Shown here in pieces: positions 24,565-33,352 of a stretch of 64,000 nucleotides of DNA (positions within the stretch are counted from its first letter, which is position 1; every line of letters begins with the position of its first letter). The notes below the pieces were generated by a model that searched no databases, was not told the DNA's origin, and saw only the letters and a list, made by a program, of their open reading frames with translations. This stretch comes from an uncultured Prevotellaceae bacterium (lineage in GTDB: Bacteria > Bacteroidota > Bacteroidia > Bacteroidales > Bacteroidaceae). Location of the stretch: assembly GCA_900315565.1 (NCBI GenBank), contig OMZS01000007.1, positions 1 through 64,000 of the forward strand. The letters run 5' to 3'. Made by a program: the position numbers and the translations under genes.

Positions 24565-26901
24565 ATGCAACAGAATCTTGTAATTGTTGAGAGTCCGGCC
24601 AAGGCCAAGACCATTGAGAAATTTCTGGGAAAAGACTTTAAGGTGATGTCGAGCTACGGCCACATTCGCGACTTAAAGAAAAAAGAACTTAGTATAAATG
24701 TAGATAGCCTGGAGCCCGACTACGAAATACCCGAAGAGAAGAAAAAGCTGGTGAGCGAACTGCGCAGCAATGCCAAGAAAGCCGAGAAGATTTGGCTGGC
24801 TTCCGATGAAGACCGTGAGGGAGAAGCCATCTCGTGGCACTTGTGCGAGGTGCTGGGCTTGGACGAATCGAAAACCAACCGCATCGTGTTTCACGAAATC
24901 ACCGAGCCGGCCATCAAGGAGGCCATTGCCCATCCGCGCCGTCTGGACATGAATCTGGTGAACGCGCAGCAGGCCCGCCGCGTGTTGGACCGTCTGGTGG
25001 GATTCAAGCTCTCGCCCGTGCTCTGGCGCAAGGTGAAGCCCGCCTTGAGTGCAGGCCGCGTGCAGAGTGTGGCCGTGAGGCTCATTGTTGAGCGCGAACG
25101 CGAGATACAGAACTTCAAGAGTGAGGCATACTATCGCGTGAATGCCATTTTCGGCCTGCAGAATGCCGACGGCAGTGCCAGCGAGGTGAAAGCCGAACTC
25201 GACACCCGCTTCAAGACCCACGACGAGGCCTTGAAATTCCTGGAACTGTGCAAGGATGCTCAATTCACTATTGAGAATATCACCAAGCGTCCGCTCAAAC
25301 GCACTCCGGCTCCTCCCTTTACCACCTCAACCCTGCAGCAGGAAGCCGCACGCAAACTGGGCTTCACCGTGAGCCAGACCATGATGGTGGCACAACACCT
25401 GTACGAGAACGGACGCATCACCTACATGCGTACTGACTCGGTGAATCTCTCTAAACTCTGTCTGGGAGCCAGTAAGGAAGAAATCGTCAAGCTCTACGGC
25501 AAGGACTACAGCCACACACGCCAGTACCACACCAACTCGAAAGGCGCACAAGAGGCTCACGAAGCCATAAGGCCTACCTACATGAGCCAAACCGAAATAG
25601 AAGGAACGGCACAGGAACGCCGACTCTACGACCTCATTTGGAAGCGCACTGCTGCCAGCCAGATGGCCGATGCGCAGATAGAGAAAACCACCGTGACCAT
25701 TAGCATTAAGCCCGGCAATGGCAGTGAGGCTCCCGCCAAGGCTGCTTTTGTGGCGCAGGGCGAAGTGGTGAAGTTCGACGGTTTCCTGAAAGTATATCGT
25801 GAGTCGCTCGACGACGAGGAGAACACTCAGGAAGAGTTTGCCCATGTGCTGCCTCCGATGAGCGAGGGCGACACCTTGCAGCGTCGCGAGATTGTAAGCA
25901 CCGAGCGTTTTAGCCAGGGACCGCTGCGATATACTGAGGCTAGCCTTGTCCACAAACTGGAGGAACTGGGCATCGGGCGCCCTTCTACCTATGCTCCAAC
26001 CATCTCTACCATTCAGCAGCGCGAGTATGTGCAGAAAGGCGACAAGAAAGGCGAGGAGCGCACTTACACCGTTGACACGCTGAAGGGCATCAAGATTGAC
26101 ACACGCAACAAAAAAGAAATGGCAGGCTCAGACAAGGGCAAGCTGCTGCCTACCGATGTCGGCATCGTGGTGAACGACTTCCTCTTGAAGTTCTTCCCCG
26201 ACATCATGGACTATCATTTCACAGCCCGCGTGGAGCAAGAGTTCGACCATATTGCCGAGGGCGACGAACAGTGGACAAAGATGATCAAGGACTTCTACAA
26301 GAAGTTTGAGCCCACCGTAGAGAAGACCATGAACGCCCGCAGCGAGCACAAGGCCGGCGAGCGCCAGCTGGGCACCGACCCCAAGACGGGTAAGCCGGTG
26401 TTTGTGAAGATTGGCCGCTTTGGCCCCGTGGTGCAAATCGGAGCTGCCGAGGACAAGGACAAGCCGCTGTTTGCGCAACTGCCCACCGACATGAGCATGG
26501 AAAGCATCACCCTCGATGAGGCTATGGAACTGTTTAAGTTGCCGCGAACCGTGGGCGAATATGAGGGAACGCCGGTGGTGATTGGTTCGGGACGCTTCGG
26601 CCCCTACGTGATGCACAACCGCAAATACGTTTCGCTGCCAAAGGGCGAAGACCCTATGGCTACCACCCTTGAAACAGCTGTTGCGCTGATTGAGGAAAAG
26701 CGCAAGCAGGAACAGCAGCGCCATTTGAAAAGCTTCGACGAAGACCCCAAGCTGGAAATACTTAATGGCCGCTACGGCCCTTATATTGCCTACGACGGCA
26801 AGAACTACCGCATGCCCAAAAACCTGCACGACAAAGCTGCTGAGCTCACTCTGCAGCAGTGCATGGACATTGTGAATGGCACCACGGCCAAAAAGAAATA
26901 G
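24565..26901 (+). CDS. topA: DNA topoisomerase I
   Basis: A 778-residue type IA topoisomerase that relaxes negative supercoils. The Toprim domain starts VIVESPAKAKTIEKF (about 6-20) and has DEDREGEAISWH (about 88-99). The active-site tyrosine is in RITYMRTDS (about 285). The usual C-terminal Cys4 zinc fingers are absent; instead there are repeats of the form RFGPVVQIG, RFGPYVMHN and RYGPYIAYDG, as in other Bacteroidetes. Followed 43 bp later by aroK. Confidence 0.97.
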   Translation: MQQNLVIVESPAKAKTIEKFLGKDFKVMSSYGHIRDLKKKELSINVDSLEPDYEIPEEKKKLVSELRSNAKKAEKIWLASDEDREGEAISWHLCEVLGLDESKTNRIVFHEITEPAIKEAIAHPRRLDMNLVNAQQARRVLDRLVGFKLSPVLWRKVKPALSAGRVQSVAVRLIVEREREIQNFKSEAYYRVNAIFGLQNADGSASEVKAELDTRFKTHDEALKFLELCKDAQFTIENITKRPLKRTPAPPFTTSTLQQEAARKLGFTVSQTMMVAQHLYENGRITYMRTDSVNLSKLCLGASKEEIVKLYGKDYSHTRQYHTNSKGAQEAHEAIRPTYMSQTEIEGTAQERRLYDLIWKRTAASQMADAQIEKTTVTISIKPGNGSEAPAKAAFVAQGEVVKFDGFLKVYRESLDDEENTQEEFAHVLPPMSEGDTLQRREIVSTERFSQGPLRYTEASLVHKLEELGIGRPSTYAPTISTIQQREYVQKGDKKGEERTYTVDTLKGIKIDTRNKKEMAGSDKGKLLPTDVGIVVNDFLLKFFPDIMDYHFTARVEQEFDHIAEGDEQWTKMIKDFYKKFEPTVEKTMNARSEHKAGERQLGTDPKTGKPVFVKIGRFGPVVQIGAAEDKDKPLFAQLPTDMSMESITLDEAMELFKLPRTVGEYEGTPVVIGSGRFGPYVMHNRKYVSLPKGEDPMATTLETAVALIEEKRKQEQQRHLKSFDEDPKLEILNGRYGPYIAYDGKNYRMPKNLHDKAAELTLQQCMDIVNGTTAKKK

Positions 26902-26944
26902 ACATTGTCAGCCAGACAAGAAACAACCAATCAGCTGTTGTGAC

Positions 26945-27472
26945 ATGATACGCATCATCATCATTGGCTACATGGGAGCCGGTAAGACCACCGTGGGCAA
27001 AGCTCTGTCGAAAGAACTGGGCATTCCTTTCTACGACCTCGACTGGTATATAGAAAGCCGCATGCACAAAACCGTTGCCCAGCTCTTTGCTGAGCGTGGC
27101 GAAGAGGGATTCAGAAAGGTAGAGCGTAACATGCTTCACGAAGTAGCTGAGTTTGAGGATGTCGTCATCAGCTGTGGCGGAGGCACACCATGTTTCTTCG
27201 ACAACATGGAGTATCTGAACCAGCAGGGAGAAACAGTCTATCTGAAAGCCGACCCCGAGGTGCTCTACGGCCATTTGCTGATGGGTAAAACCGTACGCCC
27301 GCTGCTGGTGGGCAAAAGCAAGGAAGAACTGCTGGCATTCATTCGCGAACAACTCGAAAAACGGGAGCCTTTCTACACCAAGGCTAAGCACACACTCGAT
27401 GTAAGCCTCATGGACAACTATGAGAAAATAAAAATATCGGTGGCCAAGGTAAGAGAACTGCTCGACATCTAG
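26945..27472 (+). CDS. aroK: Shikimate kinase
   Basis: A 175-residue kinase that phosphorylates shikimate in the aromatic amino-acid pathway. The P-loop is GYMGAGKTT (about 8-16); substrate-binding residues lie in FYDLDWYIE (about 29-37) and ISCGGGTPCF (about 75-84); the lid Arg is in KTVRPLL. Length is normal. ATG 26945 directly precedes the P-loop strand. The gene lies between topA and speA, an arrangement seen in other Bacteroidetes. Confidence 0.96.
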   Translation: MIRIIIIGYMGAGKTTVGKALSKELGIPFYDLDWYIESRMHKTVAQLFAERGEEGFRKVERNMLHEVAEFEDVVISCGGGTPCFFDNMEYLNQQGETVYLKADPEVLYGHLLMGKTVRPLLVGKSKEELLAFIREQLEKREPFYTKAKHTLDVSLMDNYEKIKISVAKVRELLDI

Positions 27473-27501
27473 ATTTAAATAACCATTAACACACTAGCCC
27501 C

Positions 27502-29394
27502 ATGAAGAAATGGACCATTGAAGACTCCAAGGAACTCTACAACATCAACGGTTGGGGAACTTCCTATTTCGGTGTCAACGAGAAAGGCAACGTCTATGTT
27601 ACGCCCTGTAAGGACAACACGCAGATCGACCTGCGCGAAGTGATGGACGAATTGTCGCTGCGCGATGTTACTCCACCCGTGCTGCTTCGCTTTCCGGATA
27701 TTCTGGACAATCGCATCGAAAAAACCTGGAGCTGCTTCAAAAAAGCTTCTGAGGAATACAACTACAAGGGCGAAAACTATGTGGTTTACCCCATTAAGGT
27801 GAATCAGATGCAGCCTGTGGTAGAAGAGATTATCTCGCACGGACGCAAATTTAACCTTGGCTTGGAAGCCGGTTCAAAACCCGAACTGCACGCCGTCATC
27901 GCCATGCAATGCCAGAGCGAGTCCATCATTGTGTGCAACGGTTACAAGGACCAGAGCTACATTGAGCTGGCTCTGCTGGCACAGAAAATGGGCAAGCAGG
28001 TTTTCATCGTGGTTGAGAAGATGAACGAGCTGGAACTCATTGCCCGCGAAGCCAAGAAACTGAATGTGAAGCCCAACATCGGCATACGCATCAAACTGGC
28101 CAGCAGCGGCAGTGGAAAATGGGAAGAGAGTGGCGGCGACGCCTCGAAATTCGGACTGACCAGTGCAGAGCTGCTCGATGCACTTGAAACGCTCGACAAG
28201 AAGGGCATGCGCGACTGTCTGCGCCTTATTCATTTCCACATTGGCAGCCAGATAACCAAGATTCGCCGCATACAGACAGCCCTGCGCGAGGCTTCGCAAT
28301 TTTATATTCAGCTGCACAAAATGGGCTACAATGTCGATTTCGTTGATTGTGGAGGCGGACTGGGCGTCGATTACGACGGAACGCGCTCGCCCAGTAGCGA
28401 AAGCTCGGTGAACTATTCTATTCAGGAGTACGTGAACGACTGTATTTATACCTTTGTCGAAGCAGCCAACAAAAACAATCTGCCTCATCCAAACATCATT
28501 ACCGAGAGCGGACGCTCGCTGGCTGCCCATCATTCGGTGCTCGTGATTGATGTGCTCGAAACGGCCTCGCTTCCTGAAATGAGCGAAGACTTTGAGCCCG
28601 ACGAAGACTCGCATCAGTTGGTGAAAGACCTCTACGATATTTGGGACAACCTCTCGGCTCGCAATGCACTGGAGGACTGGCACGACGCCGAGCAGATTCG
28701 CGAAGAGGTGCTCGACCTGTTCTCTCACGGCATCGTTGACCTGAAAACGCGTGCCGAGGTGGAGGCCATGTACTGGAGCGTTTGCCACGAAATCAATGCG
28801 CTCTCCAAGACGCTGAAACATATTCCCGAGGAGCTGTTGAAGATTGACAAACTGTTGGCCGATAAATATTTTTGTAACTTCTCGCTGTTCCAAAGCCTGA
28901 GCGACTCATGGGCTGTTGACCAGATTTTCCCCATCGTTCCCTTGCAGCGGCTTAACGAGCGGCCCACACGCAACGCCACCATTCAGGACATTACCTGCGA
29001 CTCCGACGGTAAGATTGCCAACTTTGTCACCAACCGCCACGACTCACACTCGCTGCCCGTTCACGCCTTGAAGAGAAACGAGAACTACTATCTGGGTGTG
29101 TTCCTCGTGGGTGCTTATCAGGAAATCCTGGGTGATATGCACAACCTCTTTGGCGACACCAATGCCGTTCACATCTCGGTGAAAGAAGACCATTATCACA
29201 TCGACCAGATCATCGATGGTGAAACCGTTGAAGAGGTGCTCAAGTACGTGCAGTACAATCCCAAGAAACTGGTGCGCCAGTTGGAGATTTGGGTGACGAA
29301 GAGCGTGAAGCAGGGAAAGATTTCGCTCGAAGAGGGCAAAGAGTTCCTCAGCAACTACCGCTCAGGGCTCTACGGCTATACCTATTTGGAATAA
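27502..29394 (+). CDS. speA: Biosynthetic arginine decarboxylase
   Basis: A 630-residue PLP enzyme of alanine-racemase fold type III that turns arginine into agmatine, the first step of polyamine synthesis. The PLP lysine is in YPIKVNQM (about 94-101). Other landmarks are IRIKLASSGSGKW, HFHIGSQ and CGGGLGVDYDG. Length matches the SpeA family. It is followed by a strong terminator and then argB, so both making and using arginine are encoded side by side. Confidence 0.96.
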   Translation: MKKWTIEDSKELYNINGWGTSYFGVNEKGNVYVTPCKDNTQIDLREVMDELSLRDVTPPVLLRFPDILDNRIEKTWSCFKKASEEYNYKGENYVVYPIKVNQMQPVVEEIISHGRKFNLGLEAGSKPELHAVIAMQCQSESIIVCNGYKDQSYIELALLAQKMGKQVFIVVEKMNELELIAREAKKLNVKPNIGIRIKLASSGSGKWEESGGDASKFGLTSAELLDALETLDKKGMRDCLRLIHFHIGSQITKIRRIQTALREASQFYIQLHKMGYNVDFVDCGGGLGVDYDGTRSPSSESSVNYSIQEYVNDCIYTFVEAANKNNLPHPNIITESGRSLAAHHSVLVIDVLETASLPEMSEDFEPDEDSHQLVKDLYDIWDNLSARNALEDWHDAEQIREEVLDLFSHGIVDLKTRAEVEAMYWSVCHEINALSKTLKHIPEELLKIDKLLADKYFCNFSLFQSLSDSWAVDQIFPIVPLQRLNERPTRNATIQDITCDSDGKIANFVTNRHDSHSLPVHALKRNENYYLGVFLVGAYQEILGDMHNLFGDTNAVHISVKEDHYHIDQIIDGETVEEVLKYVQYNPKKLVRQLEIWVTKSVKQGKISLEEGKEFLSNYRSGLYGYTYLE

Positions 29395-29411
29395 AAGCAG
29401 TAACGAGAAAA

Positions 29412-29455
29412 GGGTGTTCCCGGACTTTTACAGTTCGCGGAACACCCATTTTTTT
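29412..29455 (+). terminator. Terminator between speA and argB
   Basis: GGGTGTTCC (29412-29420) pairs with GGAACACCC (29439-29447), followed by seven Ts (29449-29455). Only 21 bp separate the T-run from the argB ATG. Confidence 0.88.
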
Positions 29456-29476
29456 ATAATAGCACACAAGAACATC

Positions 29477-30253
29477 ATGAAAGAGAAACTGACTATAGTG
29501 AAAGTGGGCGGTGCCGTCGTCGAGGACGAGGCTCAGCTCGCACAACTGCTGAAGGATTTCAGCAGCATCGAAGGCCGCAAAGTGCTGGTACACGGCGGAG
29601 GTCGGCGTGCCACGCAGATGGCAGCCCGGCTGGGCATTGAAAGCAAGATGATCAACGGGCGCCGCATAACCGATGCCGACACGCTACAAGTGGTCACCAT
29701 GGTCTATGGCGGACTCATCAACAAGAACCTCGTGGCGCGTCTGCAGGCCTATGGGGTGAACGCTCTGGGACTGACGGGTGCCGACGCCAACGTCATCCGC
29801 TCGCACAAGCGCCCGCTGAAAGACGGCATCGACTTCGGCTTTGTAGGCGATGTTGATCAGGCCGATGGCAGTATGCTGGCCAGCCTCATCGAGGCGGGCA
29901 TCACCCCCGTCATGGCCCCTCTTACCCACGACGGGCAGGGCCACATCCTGAACACCAATGCCGACACCATTGCCAGTGAGACGGCCAAGGCTTTGGCCCA
30001 CAGCTACGACGTGACCCTTATTTACAGCTTCGAGAAACGTGGTGTGCTCAGTAACCCCGACGATGATGACAGCGTCATACCCATTATCACCCGTGCCGAC
30101 TTCACCCGCTATGTGGCCGACGGAACTGTGGCGGGCGGCATGATTCCCAAGCTCGAAAACGCGCTGAATGCCGTTGATGCGGGAGTCAGTCAGGTCATCA
30201 TCACCCTGGCCACCGCCATAGACGGGCAGCACGGAACCGTAATAAAGGGTTAA
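29477..30253 (+). CDS. argB: Acetylglutamate kinase
   Basis: A 258-residue amino-acid kinase that phosphorylates N-acetylglutamate in arginine synthesis. It shows KVGGAVVED (about 8-16), LVHGGGRRATQM (about 36-47), NINTNADT-like ILNTNADTIA (about 158-167) and a late Lys in GGMIPKLENA. It lacks the N-terminal helix of arginine-sensitive, hexameric forms, so feedback inhibition by arginine is less likely. ATG 29477 follows a terminator, with no consensus promoter in between; expression may depend on read-through. Confidence 0.94.
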   Translation: MKEKLTIVKVGGAVVEDEAQLAQLLKDFSSIEGRKVLVHGGGRRATQMAARLGIESKMINGRRITDADTLQVVTMVYGGLINKNLVARLQAYGVNALGLTGADANVIRSHKRPLKDGIDFGFVGDVDQADGSMLASLIEAGITPVMAPLTHDGQGHILNTNADTIASETAKALAHSYDVTLIYSFEKRGVLSNPDDDDSVIPIITRADFTRYVADGTVAGGMIPKLENALNAVDAGVSQVIITLATAIDGQHGTVIKG

Positions 30254-30400
30254 ACAGCGGTTGCCTGTCGTCGGGCAGTGGTTTTCGTAATACCAACATG
30301 ACCTTTCTTTATCATCCGCATGTGCTTTCGTAACAAAAGTTAAAAAGTATCCTTTACGTAACTTTCAACCCGCTCAATCGTCTTTTAATTTAGAGAGAAG

Positions 30401-30916
30401 ATGAAAAAAATCAGTTTCCGCAACGATATATTGCCGTTGAAAAACGTGCTGTATCGGTTGGCTCTTCGGATTACTCTCAATCACGAAGAGGCGGAAGATG
30501 TTGTGCAAGACACTCTCATTAAAGTCTGGAACAAGCGCGACGATTGGGAAAGTATAGAAAACATTGAGGCTTTCAGCCTTACTGTGTGCAGGAACCTTTC
30601 GTTGGACAAAAACAAGAGGATGGGGGGCAGCAATGAGTCGCTGGAACAGCAGAACCTCTACGTAGCCTCTGACTATTCATCCAATCCCTTCGAGCAAATG
30701 ATGCAAAAGGACAGAGTCCAAATCGTCAGGCAGCTCGTTAACGAATTACCCGAGAAGCAACGCAGTTGCATACAATTGCGAGATTTTGAGGAAAAACCCT
30801 ACAAAGAAATTGCTTCCATTCTGGGCATCAGCGAAGAACAGGTGAAAGTAAACATCTTCAGAGCCCGGCAAACCATTAAACAAAAATATCAAGAGATAGA
30901 AAAATATGGACTATAA
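30401..30916 (+). CDS. ECF-type RNA polymerase sigma factor
   Basis: A 171-residue sigma-70 family factor. Region 2 has NHEEAEDVVQDTLIKVWNK (about 27-45) and region 4 has the helix-turn-helix KPYKEIASILGISEEQVKV (about 129-147). It ends 11 bp inside the next gene, which encodes a membrane protein, the usual arrangement for a sigma factor and its controller. TAACTTTC and TATCCTTT upstream (30348-30368) are only loose promoter matches. Confidence 0.92.
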   Translation: MKKISFRNDILPLKNVLYRLALRITLNHEEAEDVVQDTLIKVWNKRDDWESIENIEAFSLTVCRNLSLDKNKRMGGSNESLEQQNLYVASDYSSNPFEQMMQKDRVQIVRQLVNELPEKQRSCIQLRDFEEKPYKEIASILGISEEQVKVNIFRARQTIKQKYQEIEKYGL

Positions 30917-31388
30917 GTACATCGAACAACTGCTGGAGCACTATTGGAAGTGCGAAACTTCTCTCGAAGAGGAGAAGATTCTTCGTGCATTCTTCAGCCA
31001 GAAAGAGATTCCGGCAGAACTGCTCCGCTACAAGGAACTGTTTACCTACGGGCAGGCAGCGAAAGAGAACGATGTACTGGGCGACGATTTCGACGAGAAA
31101 ATTCTCAACATGATTGATGAGCAGGCTCCCGTCAAGGCTCGTGTCATTACCATGACGCAGCGTCTGATGCCGCTTTTCAAGGCCGCCGCCGTAGTAGCCA
31201 TTTTCCTCACATTGGGCAATGCCGCCCAGGTGGCTTTCAATAGCGACACCGACCCGGCAAATGTGGCTGGTTACCAAAAGCCTCAGACGGGGCTCTCGGT
31301 GGCGCTCAACGACTCAACCGTTATCGACACGCTGAAGCAGACCAATGCCGACGTGCAGTTGCAGCCCGAGGCCACCATCCTGAAGTAG
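30906..31388 (+). CDS. Membrane partner of the ECF sigma factor (putative anti-sigma)
   Basis: A 160-residue protein with an N-terminal helical, cytoplasmic part (about 1-85, YIEQLLEHYWKCETSLEEE), one membrane segment (about 93-112, LFKAAAVVAIFLTLGNAA) and a short periplasmic tail. This matches the shape of anti-sigma factors, but I see no clear zinc-binding anti-sigma motif. Its 11-bp overlap with the sigma gene suggests coupled translation. A terminator follows at 31492. Confidence 0.7.
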   Translation: MDYKYIEQLLEHYWKCETSLEEEKILRAFFSQKEIPAELLRYKELFTYGQAAKENDVLGDDFDEKILNMIDEQAPVKARVITMTQRLMPLFKAAAVVAIFLTLGNAAQVAFNSDTDPANVAGYQKPQTGLSVALNDSTVIDTLKQTNADVQLQPEATILK

Positions 31389-31491
31389 ATATATTTCTAT
31401 GCTTTCTCTATAAATTAATCATGTTTAGTAAAACAAAACGAAACTGTGAAGTTTCAATTCTCTCAAATTTTTCATAACATACTAACGTAAG

Positions 31492-31529
31492 AAAAGGAAC
31501 CGTCTCGTGCGTGAGAAACGGTTCCTTTT
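31492..31529. terminator. Bidirectional terminator
   Basis: AAAAGGAACCGT (31492-31503) pairs with ACGGTTCCTTTT (31518-31529), with a small inner CTC/GAG pairing. It ends the sigma operon on the plus strand and the CPBP gene (ends 31534) on the minus strand. Confidence 0.88.
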
Positions 31530-31533
31530 GTTT

Positions 31534-32313
31534 TTATGCGTTTTCGTCAGCCCTGCGCATTTTCTTGTGCAGCTGATAAAGGGCAGGCAGCAGAATGCAG
31601 AAAGAGAATGCCACGCCCAAGGCGATGCGAGGAGCATTGTTGCCGAAGATGTCGGACAAATGCTCGACTCCAGGCATGAGGTTCTCCATGACGTAGGCTA
31701 ATGAGTTGTTTACCCAATGATAAACAATTCCGGGAATGATGCTTCCTGTGCGATAGTACATCCATCCCAGCAAAATGCCAATGAGGAAAGCGTGAATCAT
31801 TTGGGCAGGGTTGAAATGGGCCACCGAGAACAGCAGCGCAGAAACAAGAATGGCCACCCAGTGGCTGCGGCGTTTTTCTTGCGCCCACCCAAGCAGCGAA
31901 CGCAGCACAGCACCACGGAACACAAACTCCTCGGCTACGGGGGCAGCCAAGCCAATGGCAAAATATCCCCAGCGGTTTTTCAGTATTCCCTCCAGCTCGC
32001 TGTCAATCAGATTGGGCATTTCGGGAAGAAGGTCCTGAAGTCCAAGCGAGGGTATCAATGCGCCATAAGAGGCAATGCCCGACCATATAAGCACCAGCCA
32101 GGGGCGCGAAAGCATGTAACGGCGGTTGACGGGAGTCCACTTTCGCCAGGTGAAGAGTGCAATGATGAGCACACTTGATAATACCGATGAGGCTATGAGC
32201 ACGGGAATGCTTTGAGACTTCCATCCAAACGGTAGGCCCAAGAGTGAAATGAGGCTGGAAGCAAACAGTTGAATCAGCAAGAAACTGAACAAATAGAAAA
32301 TGGCATTTTTCAT
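31534..32313 (-). CDS. CPBP-family intramembrane glutamic protease
   Basis: A 259-residue membrane protein with about eight hydrophobic segments. The CPBP (ABI) motifs are present: EEFVFRGAVL (about 148-157), an F..H step in ALLFSVAHFNPAQMIHAF and a later W/H region YHWVNNS. Family members process prenylated proteins or serve in bacteriocin immunity. Standing alone, its substrate is unknown. ATG 32313 is preceded on the minus strand by a TTCAAAG-type repeat. Confidence 0.92.
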   Translation of the reverse strand: MKNAIFYLFSFLLIQLFASSLISLLGLPFGWKSQSIPVLIASSVLSSVLIIALFTWRKWTPVNRRYMLSRPWLVLIWSGIASYGALIPSLGLQDLLPEMPNLIDSELEGILKNRWGYFAIGLAAPVAEEFVFRGAVLRSLLGWAQEKRRSHWVAILVSALLFSVAHFNPAQMIHAFLIGILLGWMYYRTGSIIPGIVYHWVNNSLAYVMENLMPGVEHLSDIFGNNAPRIALGVAFSFCILLPALYQLHKKMRRADENA

Positions 32314-32317
32314 CGTT

Positions 32318-32362
32318 TCATCTTTGAACTTTGAACATTGAACTTTGATCTTTGAACATTGA
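32318..32362. repeat. Tandem repeat of TTTGAACATTGAAC type
   Basis: Alternating TTTGAACTTTGAACATTGAA units lie between the CPBP gene start and the ribF end, that is, in the leader of the CPBP gene. The ribF stop lies at 32405. Confidence 0.75.
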
Positions 32363-32404
32363 ATGGCATGCTGCAAACTATATACAGTAAACCGTAAACT
32401 CTCT

Positions 32405-33352
32405 TCATTTTTTTTCTGTTTCGCCTCTGAACAGTTCCTCCACAGCGTGCTCGTCTTCTATCAGCTGGCGGCGCAGGGCCGAAGGATTCTCAAAACAGCG
32501 TTCTTCCCTGATGCGCCTTACAAACGATACGCCCAGCATGCTGTCGTACAAGTCTTCAGAGAAATTCAGAATGTGGGCCTCCATCGTCAGGTGGTGCCCC
32601 CCAAACGTTGGCCGCGTGCCGATGTTCATCATGGCTGGCTTTTCGTCGCCGCCATGCTCTAATCGTGCCCGTACTGCATAGACTCCTGGTGCGGGAACAA
32701 GCTTTTGACTGTCGGTCAGTTGGATATTGGCAGTGGGAAACCCCATCTTGCGCCCTTCCTGAAAACCGCCCACCACTTTTCCGTAAACAGTGTAGGGGTA
32801 ACCCAGGCACTGGGCAGCCAGATCCACCTCGCCAGCCTCGACAAACGAGCGCACCACCGACGAACTGATATGGATGCCGTTCAGCACGAAAGCCTCGCTC
32901 CTTACCACCTCGATGCCCAGTTCGTGGCCGTAGGCCATGTAATGGTCGAAACCCTCGCTGCGGTTGTGGCCAAAGCGATTGTCGTAGCCAATGTAAAGCC
33001 GCTTGACACTCAGGCGGCGCAGCAATATCTGCTCCATGAACTCGCGTGCCTCCAGGGCAGCCATGGCGCGGCTGAAAGGCAGCACCACACACTGGTCAAC
33101 ACCTGTCTGCGAGAGCAATTGCAGCTTTTCATCGAAGGTGGAGAGCAGCTGCGGCTGGTAGTCGCTGCCCAGCACTTCGCGCGGATGGCGGTCGAAGGTG
33201 ATGACCGTCGATGGCAGGCCCTGAGCTTGGGCATAACGGTTCATCTGGCCGATGAGATACTGATGCCCCCGGTGAACACCGTCGAAAAAACCGACCGTGG
33301 CCACGCAAGGCTCCAGCGGCTCCTGCTGTTGATGTAGATAGATGGTTTTCAT
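32405..33352 (-). CDS. ribF: Bifunctional riboflavin kinase / FAD synthetase
   Basis: A 315-residue enzyme that makes FMN and then FAD. The N-terminal adenylyltransferase domain has GFFDGVHRGHQYLI (about 22-35) and a later ISSSVVRSF (about 158-166); the C-terminal riboflavin kinase domain has GFPTANIQL (about 205-213) and MNIGTRPTF. Length is normal. Its ATG overlaps the stop of the Ca2+-ATPase gene (ATGA, 33349-33352), so the two share an operon read from the promoter at 36020-36051. Confidence 0.96.
   Translation of the reverse strand: MKTIYLHQQQEPLEPCVATVGFFDGVHRGHQYLIGQMNRYAQAQGLPSTVITFDRHPREVLGSDYQPQLLSTFDEKLQLLSQTGVDQCVVLPFSRAMAALEAREFMEQILLRRLSVKRLYIGYDNRFGHNRSEGFDHYMAYGHELGIEVVRSEAFVLNGIHISSSVVRSFVEAGEVDLAAQCLGYPYTVYGKVVGGFQEGRKMGFPTANIQLTDSQKLVPAPGVYAVRARLEHGGDEKPAMMNIGTRPTFGGHHLTMEAHILNFSEDLYDSMLGVSFVRRIREERCFENPSALRRQLIEDEHAVEELFRGETEKK

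Noticed and set aside
32405..33352. FMN riboswitch ahead of ribF
   Set aside because: ribF overlaps the upstream ATPase gene by 4 bp, and no leader is available for a riboswitch.
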